64,000 nt of DNA from Symbioplanes lichenis (GCF_030709675.1 NZ_JAUZQD010000001.1:372001-436000); one strand, 5' to 3'. Counted from the stretch's first letter, positions 8,500 to 17,183 are shown. The notes: generated by a model from the sequence alone, not told the origin. Numbers and translations: made by a program.

Positions 8500-9450
8500 G
8501 TGAGTGGGAGACGGGCGGTGGTGGCCGGGGCCTCGGTGGCGGGGCTGCTGGCCGCGCGGGCCTTGCGGGAGCACGTCGGCGAGGTGCTGGTGCTCGACCG
8601 GGACGTGCTGCCGTCCGGGGTGCGGCCCCGGCGCGGCGTGCCGCAGGGACGGCATCCGCACGTGGTGCCGGCCGGCGGCTACGAGGCGATCGAGCGGCTT
8701 CTGCCTGGTTTCCACGGCGAGCTGGCCGCCGCCGGAGCTGTCAAAGCCGGGGCGGCGACTCTGTTGAGCAGCCGGCCGCTGTTCGAGCGCACCCTGCGGC
8801 GGCGCATCGAGCGGCTCGACGGGGTCCGGATCGCCGGGTCGAGCGAGGTGACCGGCGTCCTCACCGACGCCGGACGGAGCCGGGTGACCGGTGTCACCGT
8901 CGCGTCCGGCGGGCGGTTGGGGGCGATCGAGGACATTGATCTGCTCGTCGACGCTACGGGCCGGGCGTCGCGGACCCCGGCCTGGCTCGCCGCGCTCGGC
9001 CTCGATCCGGTGCCCGAGGAGAGCGTCGAGCTCGGCCTGACGTACGTGTCGCAACGCTTCCGCGCGTCCGGCGCGCCGAGCGAGATCTTGGCCGACGGCC
9101 GCTGCGTGCTCGCCCAGGAGGGCAACACGGTCCTGGTGAGCGGCAACGTCACCCCGCCGGGCGAGCCGATCGGAGCGCCGGCGACGCTGCGGTTCCCGCG
9201 GGCTTTCCGGCGCTACTACGAGCGGATCGACGTACCGGGGAATCTGGTCGTCCTGGGTGACGCAATGTGCACACTGGACCCGCGGCTGAGGCAGGGCGTG
9301 ACGGTCGCGGCCCGGCAGGCCGAACTCCTGACCGATCCGGTACGCGACAACGCCCGCCCGCAATGCGAAGCGGCGGCCCTGCTGGAAACGCCCTGGCGCG
9401 CAACCGCCGCCCCGAAAAGCTCCGCAAGCCCCGAAAGCCCCGCCGCCTGA
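8500..9450 (+). CDS. FAD-dependent monooxygenase-like flavoprotein, shortened
   Basis: A 316-residue protein starting at GTG with a Rossmann FAD-binding motif (AVVAGASVAGLLAARALREH). It then has RRGVPQGRHPHVVPAGGYEAIERLLPGF, DLLVDATGRASRTPAWLAALG and a late GDAMCTLDPRLRQGVTVAARQAELL. These landmarks occur in the right order in actinobacterial FAD monooxygenases of roughly 430-480 residues. Here the segments between the central ATG motif and the GD motif, and the C-terminal tail, are much compressed. The usual GDA-x-C-x-FNP-x-x-GQG motif is altered (TLDPRLRQG). The frame is intact, so this is a condensed or decaying homologue rather than a frameshifted one. Activity is doubtful. It has no clear RBS and no operon partners. 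Confidence 0.6.
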   Translation: MSGRRAVVAGASVAGLLAARALREHVGEVLVLDRDVLPSGVRPRRGVPQGRHPHVVPAGGYEAIERLLPGFHGELAAAGAVKAGAATLLSSRPLFERTLRRRIERLDGVRIAGSSEVTGVLTDAGRSRVTGVTVASGGRLGAIEDIDLLVDATGRASRTPAWLAALGLDPVPEESVELGLTYVSQRFRASGAPSEILADGRCVLAQEGNTVLVSGNVTPPGEPIGAPATLRFPRAFRRYYERIDVPGNLVVLGDAMCTLDPRLRQGVTVAARQAELLTDPVRDNARPQCEAAALLETPWRATAAPKSSASPESPAA

Positions 9451-9549
9451 GGCACGACCAGCAGCGCGAGCGCCACGCCCCCCGGCACGTACCAGGAATG
9501 GGCGCTCGCGTCGGGCGGGGCCGGGACCGACGATCGGCTCGCGCGGTGG

Positions 9550-10269
9550 TCAGTGGGCGCGGCCGGTGCGGAAGGCGTAGGCGACCAGGGCGGCGCGGTC
9601 GCGGCAGGTGGTTTTGGCGAGGAGGTGGTTGATGTGGGTCTTGACGGTGGCTTCGGAGACGTGGAGGCGGGCGGCGATCTCCTGGTTGGTGTGGCCGCCG
9701 GCGATCTCGCGGAGGACGTCCTCCTCGCGCTGGGTGAGAGAGTCGCGCCGGGTGAGCGAGTCGCGCTGGGTGAGAGAGTCGCGCCGGGTGATCGAGTCGC
9801 GCTGGGTGAGCGAGTCCGCGGAGGCAGGGGCCACGGCCAGGCGGGCCCCCGCGGCCAGAGTTTCGAGGAGGCGGCGCTGGACCGAGGGGTCGAGCTGGGC
9901 CTCGCCGGCGGCCACGGTGAGGAGGGCTTCGCGGATCTCCTCGGCGCCGGCGTCCTTGGTCAGGTAGCCGCGGGCGCCGGCATGGAGGGCGCGGAAGACG
10001 GAGTCGTCGTCGGCGTAGGTGGTGAGGACGACCACGCGGGCGCGGGAGCCCGCGGCGGTGAGGCGGCGGGTGGCTTCGACGCCGTCGGTGACCGGCATGT
10101 TGAGGTCCATGAGGATGACGTCGGGGTCGGCGGTGGCGGCCTGGCGGATCGCGTCGGCGCCGTCGACGGCGGTGCCGACGACCTCGATGTCGTCGAGGAG
10201 GCCGAGCATCATGGCCAGGCCGTCACGGACAACCTTCTGATCATCCGCGATGAGGACAGTGACGGTCAT
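9550..10269 (-). CDS. NarL/LuxR-family response regulator with a self-duplicated linker
   Basis: A 239-residue two-component regulator. The receiver domain occupies residues 1-120 (phospho-acceptor Asp55 in ILMDLNMP, acidic pair IADD, Lys in GYLTKDAG). A LuxR-type DNA-binding domain fills the last 65 residues (REEDVLREIAGGHTNQEIAARLHVSEATVKTHINHLLAK). The linker holds four extra copies of the six residues that open the HTH domain: DSLTQR and DSxTRR alternate before the true SLTQREEDV. The coding DNA shows five 18-bp units. The gene follows the histidine kinase gene by 25 bp, and the pair is a typical NarL-type system with unknown signal. The ATG gives MTVTVLIADDQ, the canonical receiver start. 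Confidence 0.9.
   Translation of the reverse strand: MTVTVLIADDQKVVRDGLAMMLGLLDDIEVVGTAVDGADAIRQAATADPDVILMDLNMPVTDGVEATRRLTAAGSRARVVVLTTYADDDSVFRALHAGARGYLTKDAGAEEIREALLTVAAGEAQLDPSVQRRLLETLAAGARLAVAPASADSLTQRDSITRRDSLTQRDSLTRRDSLTQREEDVLREIAGGHTNQEIAARLHVSEATVKTHINHLLAKTTCRDRAALVAYAFRTGRAH
9725..9814 (-). repeat. Five 18-bp tandem units inside the response-regulator gene
   Basis: Five consecutive 18-bp units, consensus TCGCGCTGGGTGAGAGAG on the plus strand, alternate CTG/CCG at the Gln/Arg codon. This gives a 36-bp higher-order unit. The first unit codes for the native start of the HTH domain; the others insert 24 extra residues without shifting the frame. Confidence 0.9.
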
Positions 10270-10294
10270 CAGGAAACCCCCAGCGCAGTGACGC

Positions 10295-11389
10295 TCACAC
10301 GACCTCCAAAGGCAGGGAAAGGCGGACGCGCCAGCCGTCGCCGGACGGGCCGGCGTCGAGCTTGCCCCCGGCGAGGGCGGCCCGCTCGCCCAGCCCGGTC
10401 AGCCCGTGGCCGCCCGACGGCAGCCCGGCCGGCCCGCTGCCGCCGGAGTCGACGATCTCCACCGTCACCGTATCCGCCGCCCAGGTCAGGGTGACGCGGG
10501 CCCGCGCCGACGGGCCGGCGTGCTTGGCCGTGTTGGTGAGGGCCTCCTGCACCGTACGGTAGAGCGCCAGCCCCCGCTCCGGACTCAGCGGCCGCGGCTC
10601 GCCGTGCACCGCGAGCGTCGCGTGGATCCCGGCCGCCTTGGCCACCAGGTCGGGGATGCGGGCAGGGCCGGGCAACGGGCCGTCGCGCAGCGCCTCGACG
10701 ACGGTGCGGGCGCCGGCGACGCCGTCGCGGGCCAGCGCGCTCGCGTCGGTGAGCTGGGCGACCAGGCGGGGGTCGGCACCGGTCTTGGTGGCGAGCAGCC
10801 GGGCGCCTTCAAGCTGCACGGTCAGGCCGGCGAGGGTGTGGGCGAGGACGTCGTGCAGCTCGCGGGCGATGTGACCCCGCTCGGCGAGGCGGGCCGCCTC
10901 CTCGGACAGCGCCTGGCGAGCCGCGGCGGCGGCGACCTCGCGGCGGGACGCCCCGGCCAGCGCGGAGGCCAGGAAGAGGAAGCCGCCGCCGATCGCCAGG
11001 TTGAGGAAGGCGCCGATCGGCTCCTGGGAGATGGCCGCCTCGGCGAGGCCGGTGGCGACGATCACCAGACCGCCGGCGATGAGGGCCAGCCGCCGGGGTA
11101 CGCGCAACCCGAGCCCCGCCGCGGCCATGAACCCGAGCGTGTAGCCGGTCCCCTCCGAGCGGATCAGGTCGAGCAGCGCCCCGCACAGCCCGGCGCCCAC
11201 GAAACACAGGGCCAGCGGCAGCGGGCGGGTCAGGGCCGACCGCGTGGCGACCAGCCACAGCACCAGCCCGATGACCGCGACGATCGGTACGGCCGGCCCG
11301 GCCCACGGGTCGCCGGTCAGGAGCACGTCCAGGGCGACCACCGCGGCGGCCGCCCAGGACAGATAGCGGAGTCCGAGTCGGGGGTTCAC
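10295..11389 (-). CDS. Sensor histidine kinase, HisKA_3 type
   Basis: A 364-residue membrane kinase. About four to five hydrophobic segments occupy residues 8-145. They are followed by the dimerisation/phospho-acceptor helix ERGHIARELHDVLAHTLAG, with the predicted phosphorylated His179. An HATPase domain (QEALTNTAKHAGPSARARVTL, GHGLTGLGERAALAGG) ends the protein. It should autophosphorylate and pass phosphate to the NarL-type regulator encoded 25 bp downstream. No extracellular sensor domain is present, so the signal is probably sensed in or at the membrane. The GTG start overlaps the stop of the upstream membrane-protein gene (GTGA), so the three genes form one operon. Confidence 0.88.
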   Translation of the reverse strand: MNPRLGLRYLSWAAAAVVALDVLLTGDPWAGPAVPIVAVIGLVLWLVATRSALTRPLPLALCFVGAGLCGALLDLIRSEGTGYTLGFMAAAGLGLRVPRRLALIAGGLVIVATGLAEAAISQEPIGAFLNLAIGGGFLFLASALAGASRREVAAAAARQALSEEAARLAERGHIARELHDVLAHTLAGLTVQLEGARLLATKTGADPRLVAQLTDASALARDGVAGARTVVEALRDGPLPGPARIPDLVAKAAGIHATLAVHGEPRPLSPERGLALYRTVQEALTNTAKHAGPSARARVTLTWAADTVTVEIVDSGGSGPAGLPSGGHGLTGLGERAALAGGKLDAGPSGDGWRVRLSLPLEVV

Positions 11390-11904
11390 ACCGACATCTT
11401 GGCCTGTGCGGGGACGCTCAGCCGGTTGACCTGCACGGCCGTCACCGCGAGGCGGACGAGAACCATGGTCAGCGACATGAGGACGAAGGCCGCGGTCCAG
11501 GCATCGCCACCGGTGATGAGGTGGACGCGGGAGAAGTCGTAGATGCCCCGGGCGAACCAGTGGTCGGCCCCGTACGCGAAGAGGGTGCGGAAGACGACCG
11601 CGCCGATCCACACCGCGGCGAAGCCGAAACCGGCGGTGGTGAGCACGCGACCGGTCGTGGCGTCGCGGCGGACCTTGACGAGCAGCCCGCTGATCACGCC
11701 GAGCAGGATACCGGCGCCGACGCCCACCGCCTCGAGCCGCACGTCGTTGCCGGCGGTCGGGAACGACTTCAGGTAGATCGACGCCACCACCGCCACGATG
11801 ATGACCGGCCGGAGCATCCGGGACCACTTGAACTCGTGGGTGCCGAGGCTGAGCAGGCCGACGACGAGGATGGCGGCGCTGATGAGGTACTGGGTCGCTG
11901 TCAT
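11386..11904 (-). CDS. Hypothetical membrane protein, DUF1453/CcdC-like
   Basis: A 172-residue protein with four to five hydrophobic segments (ISAAILVVGLLSLGTHEF, PVIIVAVVASIYLK, GVGAGILLGVISGLLVKV, AAVWIGAVVFRTLFAYG, AAFVLMSLTMVLVRL). The arrangement resembles CcdC/DUF1453-like membrane proteins, but I cannot assign a function. Its stop overlaps the kinase start by 4 nt, which couples their translation. Small membrane partners encoded next to NarL-type kinases often take part in sensing, so a signal-input role is a reasonable guess. No transporter motifs or conserved charged residues point to catalysis. Confidence 0.6.
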   Translation of the reverse strand: MTATQYLISAAILVVGLLSLGTHEFKWSRMLRPVIIVAVVASIYLKSFPTAGNDVRLEAVGVGAGILLGVISGLLVKVRRDATTGRVLTTAGFGFAAVWIGAVVFRTLFAYGADHWFARGIYDFSRVHLITGGDAWTAAFVLMSLTMVLVRLAVTAVQVNRLSVPAQAKMSV

Positions 11905-12003
11905 GTCTTCAACGATCGCGATTTTCCCGTACGGGCGGATCGGCGCACGGATGGAGAACCCGTCTCCACCCGGGGGTGGAGACGGGCCTCACGACAACGA
12001 GAA

Positions 12004-13167
12004 TCAGCAGCGCCCCAGGTCCTGCCACTGCTCGGTCCAGCCGGGCTCGGAGCCCTGCGTCCAGTACCGGGCGCGCCAGAGGTGCTTGCCGTCGCCGGAG
12101 GGCGGGCCGCTCGGGTCGCCGTACCGGCTCTTCTCGTGGATGACGGTCTGCCCGCTGGTGTAGACCGTGCCGAACGCCCACTCCTGCGCCGACGAGCAGT
12201 TCCCGGCGGGCGGCGGGGTGGTCGGGTCCGAGGGCGGCGGCGTGGTGGGGTTGGTCGTGCAGCCCCCGCCCGTCGAGTCGACCGTGTCGGAGAAGGTCGT
12301 GCTGCTGCTCCGATAGCCGGCCGTCCGCGCGGTGACCTGCGCCGGCGTCAGCGCCTGGTTCTTGGCGAACAACATCCAGTCGACCTGCTCCACGTACGTG
12401 GAAAGCCCGCCCGTGTGAGCCGCGGTGTCGATGAACCAGAGGTTCCAGTTGATCGTCATCGTCTGGCGCGGGTAGAACTTCCCGCCGTGCTGCCCGACCT
12501 GCACGCCGTCGATGTAGTAGGTGACGTTGCCGTTGGCCACCGTGGCCACCAGGTCATGCCACCCGTTCAGCGACGAGCGTTGCTCGGAGTGGACGTTGTC
12601 GGCGTACCAGGGCTCGTTCCGGTACGTGTACCAGGTCGTCTGGTAGTTGATCGGCCCGGTCTCGCCCCACCCGCCGTTCGGCAGGTACTCGGAGATGTCC
12701 AGCTCGCTGTACGTGGGGTCGAGGTCGCCGTTGAGCGGGCTGATGGTGAAGAACGTCTGGTTGATGTGGTCGCCGTCCGCCCCGCTCGCAGGCGTGTCGG
12801 TGAAGCGGACCCGGCTGGCGTACGTGCCCTCGAAGAACCGCTTCTGCGTGCTGTAGAGCTCGGCGTGGTTGGTGCCGCCGCCGGTCCCGTCCGTGGAGGC
12901 GGTGAGCTGCATGACCTTCTGACCGTCGGCTGTGGGGAAGGTGATGTTGTTCGGGGACCAGGTGGCGCCCGCGACGCCGGGACCGCCGGAGTAGCTCCGG
13001 GGTGTCCAGCCGTGCGCGGTCAGGTTGGCGTCACTGGACGAGGAGTAGGAGAAGTCGTCGAACAGGTAGCCGCAGTCCGCCGCCTGGGCCGAGGGGGAGT
13101 TGGCGAAGACGGCGAGGGTGGTGCCCAGCAGGGTGGCTATGCCGGCCAGGGCGAGGGATGGTTTCAC
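12004..13167 (-). CDS. Secreted glycoside hydrolase family 16-like enzyme with CBM5/12-type module
   Basis: A 387-residue exported protein. A signal peptide ends near AQAA (about residue 30). A GH16-like beta-sandwich domain follows, with the catalytic motif ELDISE (Glu155, Asp157, Glu160; pattern E-x-D-x-x-E). A Thr/Pro linker (TTNPTTPPPSDPTTPPP-like) leads to a C-terminal CBM5/12-type module with the usual WRARYWTQGSEPGWTEQW aromatic cluster. It would cleave an extracellular beta-glucan, galactan or related polymer; the CBM type often binds chitin or cellulose. GTG start with GGAGG four nt upstream. It lies 33 bp behind the SIS-domain gene on the same strand and probably shares that gene's promoter. 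Confidence 0.85.
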   Translation of the reverse strand: MKPSLALAGIATLLGTTLAVFANSPSAQAADCGYLFDDFSYSSSSDANLTAHGWTPRSYSGGPGVAGATWSPNNITFPTADGQKVMQLTASTDGTGGGTNHAELYSTQKRFFEGTYASRVRFTDTPASGADGDHINQTFFTISPLNGDLDPTYSELDISEYLPNGGWGETGPINYQTTWYTYRNEPWYADNVHSEQRSSLNGWHDLVATVANGNVTYYIDGVQVGQHGGKFYPRQTMTINWNLWFIDTAAHTGGLSTYVEQVDWMLFAKNQALTPAQVTARTAGYRSSSTTFSDTVDSTGGGCTTNPTTPPPSDPTTPPPAGNCSSAQEWAFGTVYTSGQTVIHEKSRYGDPSGPPSGDGKHLWRARYWTQGSEPGWTEQWQDLGRC

Positions 13168-13200
13168 GAGTCCTCCAATGGGGGGAGAGAACTGTCTGCC

Positions 13201-13971
13201 TCAGGCGAGGCGCCGGATCCGCCCGGCGTACCTCGCCTCGAGCTCCTTGTTGTGCTCCCGCCCGCCCGGCACGTTGTCCGAGAGGTAGACGGGCGGCGTC
13301 TCCCCGGCCGCGAGCAGCCGCGCCACGACCTCGGCGACGATCTGCTGGGCCAGGAGCGCGGCGGTGATCGACGACACCGCGCCCACGGCGCCGCCGGGAT
13401 AGGGCAGGACCGCGTCGCCGTACGGGGCGCCGTTGTCGAGGACGACGTCGGCGAGGTCGGCGAGCTTCAGGCCGCTGGCGTGCCGGGGCTCCACCCGCGA
13501 CGAGTGCGCCAGCGACGTGATGGCGATCAGGGCGTGCCCCCGCTGCTTGACGATCTGGGCCAGCTCCACCACGGCCCCGTTGACGCCGGAGTTGCTGGCG
13601 ATCACGAAGGCGTCGTCGGGCTTGATCGGCGCGAGCTCGTACAGGCGATGGGCGACGGCCGGGGTGCGCTCGAGCTCGGGGTCGGTGAGGACAGCGGCCG
13701 GGTCCCCGCCGAAGAGGACGATGTCGCGCAGCGCGATCTTGTTCGTGGGCACGAGGCCGCCGGCCCGCCCGGCGAACTCCATGGCCAGCGCCTCGGAGTG
13801 CCCGCACCCGAAGGCCTGCAGGACCCCGCCGGCCCGGAGCGTCGCGGTGATCAGATCGGCGGCGCGGGCGATCCCGTCGCCCTGCGTGGTGCCGGCGCGC
13901 TCGATCGCGTCCCGGATCGCGGTGACGTAGGCGGCGCTGGAGATGGTCATATCGATGGTCATCCTTTTCAT
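13201..13971 (-). CDS. SIS-domain sugar isomerase-family protein
   Basis: A 256-residue cytoplasmic protein with a SIS (sugar isomerase) fold. It has the N-terminal helix YVTAIRDAIERAGTTQGDGIARAA, GGVLQAFGCGHSEALAMEFAGRAGGLVP, and the phosphosugar-binding stretch DAFVIASNSGVNGAVVELAQIVKQRGHALIAITSL. These are typical of the stand-alone phosphosugar isomerase-like family often tied to amino-sugar metabolism. Three in-frame ATGs exist (13971, 13962, 13950). AGGA precedes the first by 7 nt, but the third (MTISSAAYV) better matches the usual family start and leaves a 5' UTR containing the inverted repeat. It is first in an operon with the secreted GH16/CBM enzyme, suggesting processing of a sugar released outside. 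Confidence 0.75.
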   Translation of the reverse strand: MKRMTIDMTISSAAYVTAIRDAIERAGTTQGDGIARAADLITATLRAGGVLQAFGCGHSEALAMEFAGRAGGLVPTNKIALRDIVLFGGDPAAVLTDPELERTPAVAHRLYELAPIKPDDAFVIASNSGVNGAVVELAQIVKQRGHALIAITSLAHSSRVEPRHASGLKLADLADVVLDNGAPYGDAVLPYPGGAVGAVSSITAALLAQQIVAEVVARLLAAGETPPVYLSDNVPGGREHNKELEARYAGRIRRLA

Positions 13972-14019
13972 CGAGCTGTCCTGCCGATGAAAATTACGAC
14001 CGATTCATGGTCTGGTCAA
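13965..14019 (-). promoter_or_regulatory. Promoter with operator-like inverted repeats upstream of the SIS-GH16 operon
   Basis: On the minus strand TTGACC (14019-14014), a 17-nt spacer and TAATTT (13996-13991) make a strong sigma-70-type promoter in a locally AT-rich stretch. A perfect 9-bp inverted repeat, TTTTCATCG (13965-13973) and CGATGAAAA (13985-13993), overlaps the -10 and the likely start of transcription. The spacer/-35 region TGGTCTGGTCAA (14008-14019) partly resembles a DasR (dre) half-site pair. The promoter is seen in sequence; the regulator is unknown. Confidence 0.6.
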
Positions 14020-14142
14020 CAACAAATTTCTATGCTTCGATGCGGTGTAGAACGGGGCGGCGACTGTCCACTTGGCGCCATGTCAACTTCGCGGCAGCCG
14101 GGGATCTGCCGGGGCACCGCCCGGGTTCGCCATGATCCGATC

Positions 14143-14418
14143 ATGTACCCCTTCGCGGCAGGCACGCGCTTCCGCGCCGAGTTGCGGCGCTCCGGCGACG
14201 GCTCCGGGTTCGACGTGCCCGACGACGTCGTCGCCCAGCTCGGCGGGGGCCGGCCCCGCGTGGTGGCCACGGTCAACGGCCACCGCTTCCGCACGGTGAT
14301 CTCCCGCTCCCCCCGCGGGTACTGGCTCGGCGTCAGCCCCTGGCGCCGGGCCGCCGCCCGGGTAACCGCGAGCCGCGCCCACGACGTGGACGTCGAACTG
14401 GACCTCAGGCCGTCCTGA
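14143..14418 (+). CDS. DUF1905-domain protein
   Basis: A 91-residue protein made of a single small beta-domain. It has the pattern F-x-A-x-L ... [36 protein letters not shown] ... YWLGVSP ... DVDVELDL, which fits DUF1905. That domain is often fused to a YdeI/OmdA-like tail, absent here. Function unknown. The ATG was chosen because it gives the expected domain start; the open frame continues upstream only as an antisense shadow. Its last 14 bp overlap the 3' end of the convergent acyl-CoA ligase gene. Confidence 0.7.
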   Translation: MYPFAAGTRFRAELRRSGDGSGFDVPDDVVAQLGGGRPRVVATVNGHRFRTVISRSPRGYWLGVSPWRRAAARVTASRAHDVDVELDLRPS

Positions 14419-16003
14419 TCGCGGCGGCCGCCTGGAGACCCAGGATGTCGATCGCCTGCTCCCGCATCTCGACCTTGCGGACCTTGCCGGTGACGGTCAT
14501 CGGGAACGCGTCGACGAGGTGGACGTACCGGGGAATCTTGTAGTGGGCCAGCTTGCCCCGGCAGAAGTCGCGGATGTCATCGGCCGTGAGCGGCTCGGCG
14601 CCGGGGTGCAGGATGAGCCAGGCCATCAGCTCCTCGCCGAACTTCTCGTCCGGGACGCCGACGACCTGGACGTCCGCGACGCCCGGATGGGTGTGCAGGA
14701 ACTCCTCGACCTCGCGCGGATAGACATTCTCGCCGCCCCGGATGACCAGGTCCTTGATGCGGCCGACGACGGCGACGTAACCGTCGGCGTCCATCGTGGC
14801 CAGGTCGCCGGTGTGCATCCAGCGGGCCGCGTCGATCGCCTCGGCCGTGGCCTCGGGCTGACCCCAATAGCCCAGCATCACGGAATAGCCCCGGGTGCAC
14901 AGCTCCCCCGGCGCGCCCGGCGGAACGGGCCGGCCGGTGGCGGGGTCGACGACCTTCGACTCCAGGTGGGGCAGGACGCGGCCGACCGTCTCGGTGCGGC
15001 GGGCGAGGCCGTCGTCCCGGCGGGTCATCAGGGAGACGGGCGAGGTCTCGGTCATGCCGTAGCAGATGGCCACCTCGGCCATGTTCATCTCGCTGACGAC
15101 GCGTTTCATCACTTCGACCGGGCACGGGGAGCCGGCCATGATGCCCGTACGCAGGCTGGACAGGTCGTGCCCGGACAGCGCGAGCTCCGCGATGAACATG
15201 GTGGGGACGCCGTACAGGGATGTGCAGCGCTCCTGCTCCACGGCCCGCAGCGTGGCGGCGGGGTCGAAACCGGGCGCCGGGAGCACCATCGTCGCGCCGT
15301 GCGAGGTGGCGGCGAGGTTGCCCATGACCATGCCGAAGCAGTGGTAGAGCGGCACCGGGATGCAGATGCGGTCCTCGTGCGTGTAGCCGACCAGCTCGCC
15401 GACGAAGTAGCCGTTGTTGAGGATGTTGTGGTGCGAGAGCGTCGCGCCCTTCGGGAAGCCGGTCGTGCCCGAGGTGTACTGGATGTTGATCGGGTCGTCG
15501 AACACCAGCGGGATGTCGAGGGACTCGTGACCCCCTGAGCCCAGCAGATCGGGCCAGTCCTCGGTGTCCAGATAGACGACGTCGCGGAACCCGATCGAGT
15601 CGATCATCGCGCGGTAGTCGCTCGTGCGGAACGCGGGCGCGCTGACCAGCAGGCTCAACCCGGACTGGCGGACGACATAGTCGAGCTCGTGGGTCCGGTA
15701 GGCCGGATTGATATTGACGAGGATCGCGCCGATCTTCGCCGTCGCGTACTGCACGATGACCCACTCCGCGCGGTTGGGCGCCCAGATCCCGACCCGGTCA
15801 CCCTGGCTGATCCCGCGGGCGAGCAACCCGCGCGCGGCGTCGTCGACGGCCGCGCCGAATTCCGCGTACGTCCACCGCCGCCCCGCCGCGACATCGACGA
15901 GCGCCTCCCGGTCGCCGTGCGCCGCCACCGCGCGGTCGAGGTTGGCGCCGATCGTCTCGCCGAGCAGCGGCGTGCCGGAGGTCCCGGAGCTGTAGGACAC
16001 CAT
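14405..16003 (-). CDS. Fatty-acyl-CoA synthetase (FadD/AMP-binding ligase)
   Basis: A 532-residue ANL-family ligase predicted to convert a fatty or related carboxylic acid to its CoA thioester. The P-loop [18 protein letters not shown] lies at residues 176-193. The adenine-binding motif [12 protein letters not shown] and the lid motifs [21 protein letters not shown] and [17 protein letters not shown] follow. The catalytic-lysine region [20 protein letters not shown] closes the protein, which has the usual length and all core motifs. It resembles long/medium-chain FadD-like enzymes, but substrate is open. The start lies 5 bp after the stop of a GNAT gene on the same strand, so both probably share a transcript. 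AAAAGG sits only 1 nt before the ATG, so a GTG one codon later is possible. Confidence 0.88.
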   Translation of the reverse strand: MVSYSSGTSGTPLLGETIGANLDRAVAAHGDREALVDVAAGRRWTYAEFGAAVDDAARGLLARGISQGDRVGIWAPNRAEWVIVQYATAKIGAILVNINPAYRTHELDYVVRQSGLSLLVSAPAFRTSDYRAMIDSIGFRDVVYLDTEDWPDLLGSGGHESLDIPLVFDDPINIQYTSGTTGFPKGATLSHHNILNNGYFVGELVGYTHEDRICIPVPLYHCFGMVMGNLAATSHGATMVLPAPGFDPAATLRAVEQERCTSLYGVPTMFIAELALSGHDLSSLRTGIMAGSPCPVEVMKRVVSEMNMAEVAICYGMTETSPVSLMTRRDDGLARRTETVGRVLPHLESKVVDPATGRPVPPGAPGELCTRGYSVMLGYWGQPEATAEAIDAARWMHTGDLATMDADGYVAVVGRIKDLVIRGGENVYPREVEEFLHTHPGVADVQVVGVPDEKFGEELMAWLILHPGAEPLTADDIRDFCRGKLAHYKIPRYVHLVDAFPMTVTGKVRKVEMREQAIDILGLQAAAAIRTA

Positions 16004-16008
16004 GCCTT

Positions 16009-16827
16009 TTACGATGCCCGCACACAACTCCACTGTGCTGCGATTGTCCGATATCCGAGTCTGGCGTTGATCGCCAGCATCGGCTTGTTGGCCTCGTCGT
16101 TGGAGGTGAAGGCCGTGCGCCCGCGCGCCCGGCTCAGGGCCGCCCGCTTGACCTGGTACGCGAGCCCGCGCCCCCGATAGGCCGGCAACGTGGCCGTCAT
16201 GTCCGACCACACCCTGTCCCCGTCCCGCAGCACCAGCGAGAACGCCACGGGGCGCCCGTCGGCGAACGCCACGCTCCCGGCCTCCCGGTCGGCGTCCGGG
16301 TTCTCCCAGAACCACGACACGAACCGCTCGAACGGCACCGGGGTCGCCGGCACGTCACCGGGCTCGTCGGCGGTCGCCTCCGTGTAGGTGCGGTGCAGCT
16401 CGACGGGGTCGACGTCGCGCAGCCGGGGCATGTCGCTGCGCACCGTGGCGAAGCCGGTCAGGTCGAGCGCCGAGTAGCGCACCTCCCGGCTGGGCCGGAA
16501 CCCGTGCCGCCGCGCGAAGCCGAGCGACTCCGTCGTGGCGAAGGCCCGCGCCGGCTCCTCCACATGCGCGAGGGCCACGTCGAGCAGGGCGCCGCCGAGC
16601 CCGTGCCCGCGATGCTCCGGGTGCACGTGCAGCAGCGAGACGGTCCGGCCCCGCGCCGCCACCCAGCCGACCACGCGGCCGCCGGCCTCGGCGACCCACT
16701 CGGCCCCGGTCATCCCCTGCCGCGTCGCCTCGACCCCGCGCACGAGGTACGGATAGACGACCGACCGCAACGCGACCACCGCGGCGGCGTCGCCGGCGTC
16801 GGCCTTCCGGATGTCCATGCCGCCCAT
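16009..16827 (-). CDS. Tandem GNAT-domain acetyltransferase
   Basis: A 272-residue protein with two GNAT-like halves. The N-terminal half has the canonical acetyl-CoA loop [25 protein letters not shown]. The C-terminal half repeats the fold with [26 protein letters not shown] and ends [28 protein letters not shown], the segment typical of mycothiol-synthase-like and related actinobacterial double-GNAT proteins. Acceptor unknown. It probably forms a two-gene unit with the downstream FadD-type ligase, 5 bp away. Start uncertain between ATGs at 16827 and 16818; the first is behind a GGGGGAG stretch that is very close. Confidence 0.78.
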   Translation of the reverse strand: MGGMDIRKADAGDAAAVVALRSVVYPYLVRGVEATRQGMTGAEWVAEAGGRVVGWVAARGRTVSLLHVHPEHRGHGLGGALLDVALAHVEEPARAFATTESLGFARRHGFRPSREVRYSALDLTGFATVRSDMPRLRDVDPVELHRTYTEATADEPGDVPATPVPFERFVSWFWENPDADREAGSVAFADGRPVAFSLVLRDGDRVWSDMTATLPAYRGRGLAYQVKRAALSRARGRTAFTSNDEANKPMLAINARLGYRTIAAQWSCVRAS

Positions 16828-16892
16828 TCTCCCCCGGCCGTCGATCAGGCTTGTTCACATATCGACGTACGTGACTGCCTGCGGGAGTCCCC

Positions 16893-17183
16893 ATGCGCGT
16901 ACTTCCGCGTATCCTGGCCGCGCACGCGATCGGGCTGCCCGGCTCGGTCGACTATGCCGTGTGGTGCGAGGGGCAGCCGTACGACGGGCCGTCCGGCGGG
17001 GTGCAGATCCGGAACTGCAACGGCTTGTCCGGCGGCGCGAGCGGCGGGTCCTTCATCGTGAACTGTCAGCCGGACGGGTCGGCCGTGCAGACCGCGAGTT
17101 ACTTCGGCAGCTGGGGTGATTCCTCCTTCGCCTACTACCGGGATGTCGCCTGGCAGGTGTACAACGGCGCGCAGAACGCCTGA
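16893..17183 (+). CDS. Short protein resembling the C-terminal lobe of a trypsin/V8-like serine peptidase (remnant)
   Basis: A 96-residue frame with GC-rich third positions and GGGAG upstream. The core NCNGLSGGASGGSFIVNC looks like the G-x-S-GG nucleophile region of trypsin- or V8-like peptidases. It is followed by a plausible C-terminal strand-helix (SYFGSWGDSSFAYYRDVAWQVYNGAQ). The His and Asp parts of the triad and a recognisable signal peptide are missing; only about 30 residues precede a WC-x-G segment. This suggests a truncated former secreted peptidase or a small Cys-bonded secreted protein. It ends directly against the stop of the convergent downstream gene. Confidence 0.45.
   Translation: MRVLPRILAAHAIGLPGSVDYAVWCEGQPYDGPSGGVQIRNCNGLSGGASGGSFIVNCQPDGSAVQTASYFGSWGDSSFAYYRDVAWQVYNGAQNA

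Noticed and set aside
11521..14142. Very long plus-strand open frame antisense to the kinase, GH16 and SIS genes
   Set aside because: Absence of stops is an effect of high GC opposite real genes with clear motifs; only its last 276 bp (DUF1905) are real.
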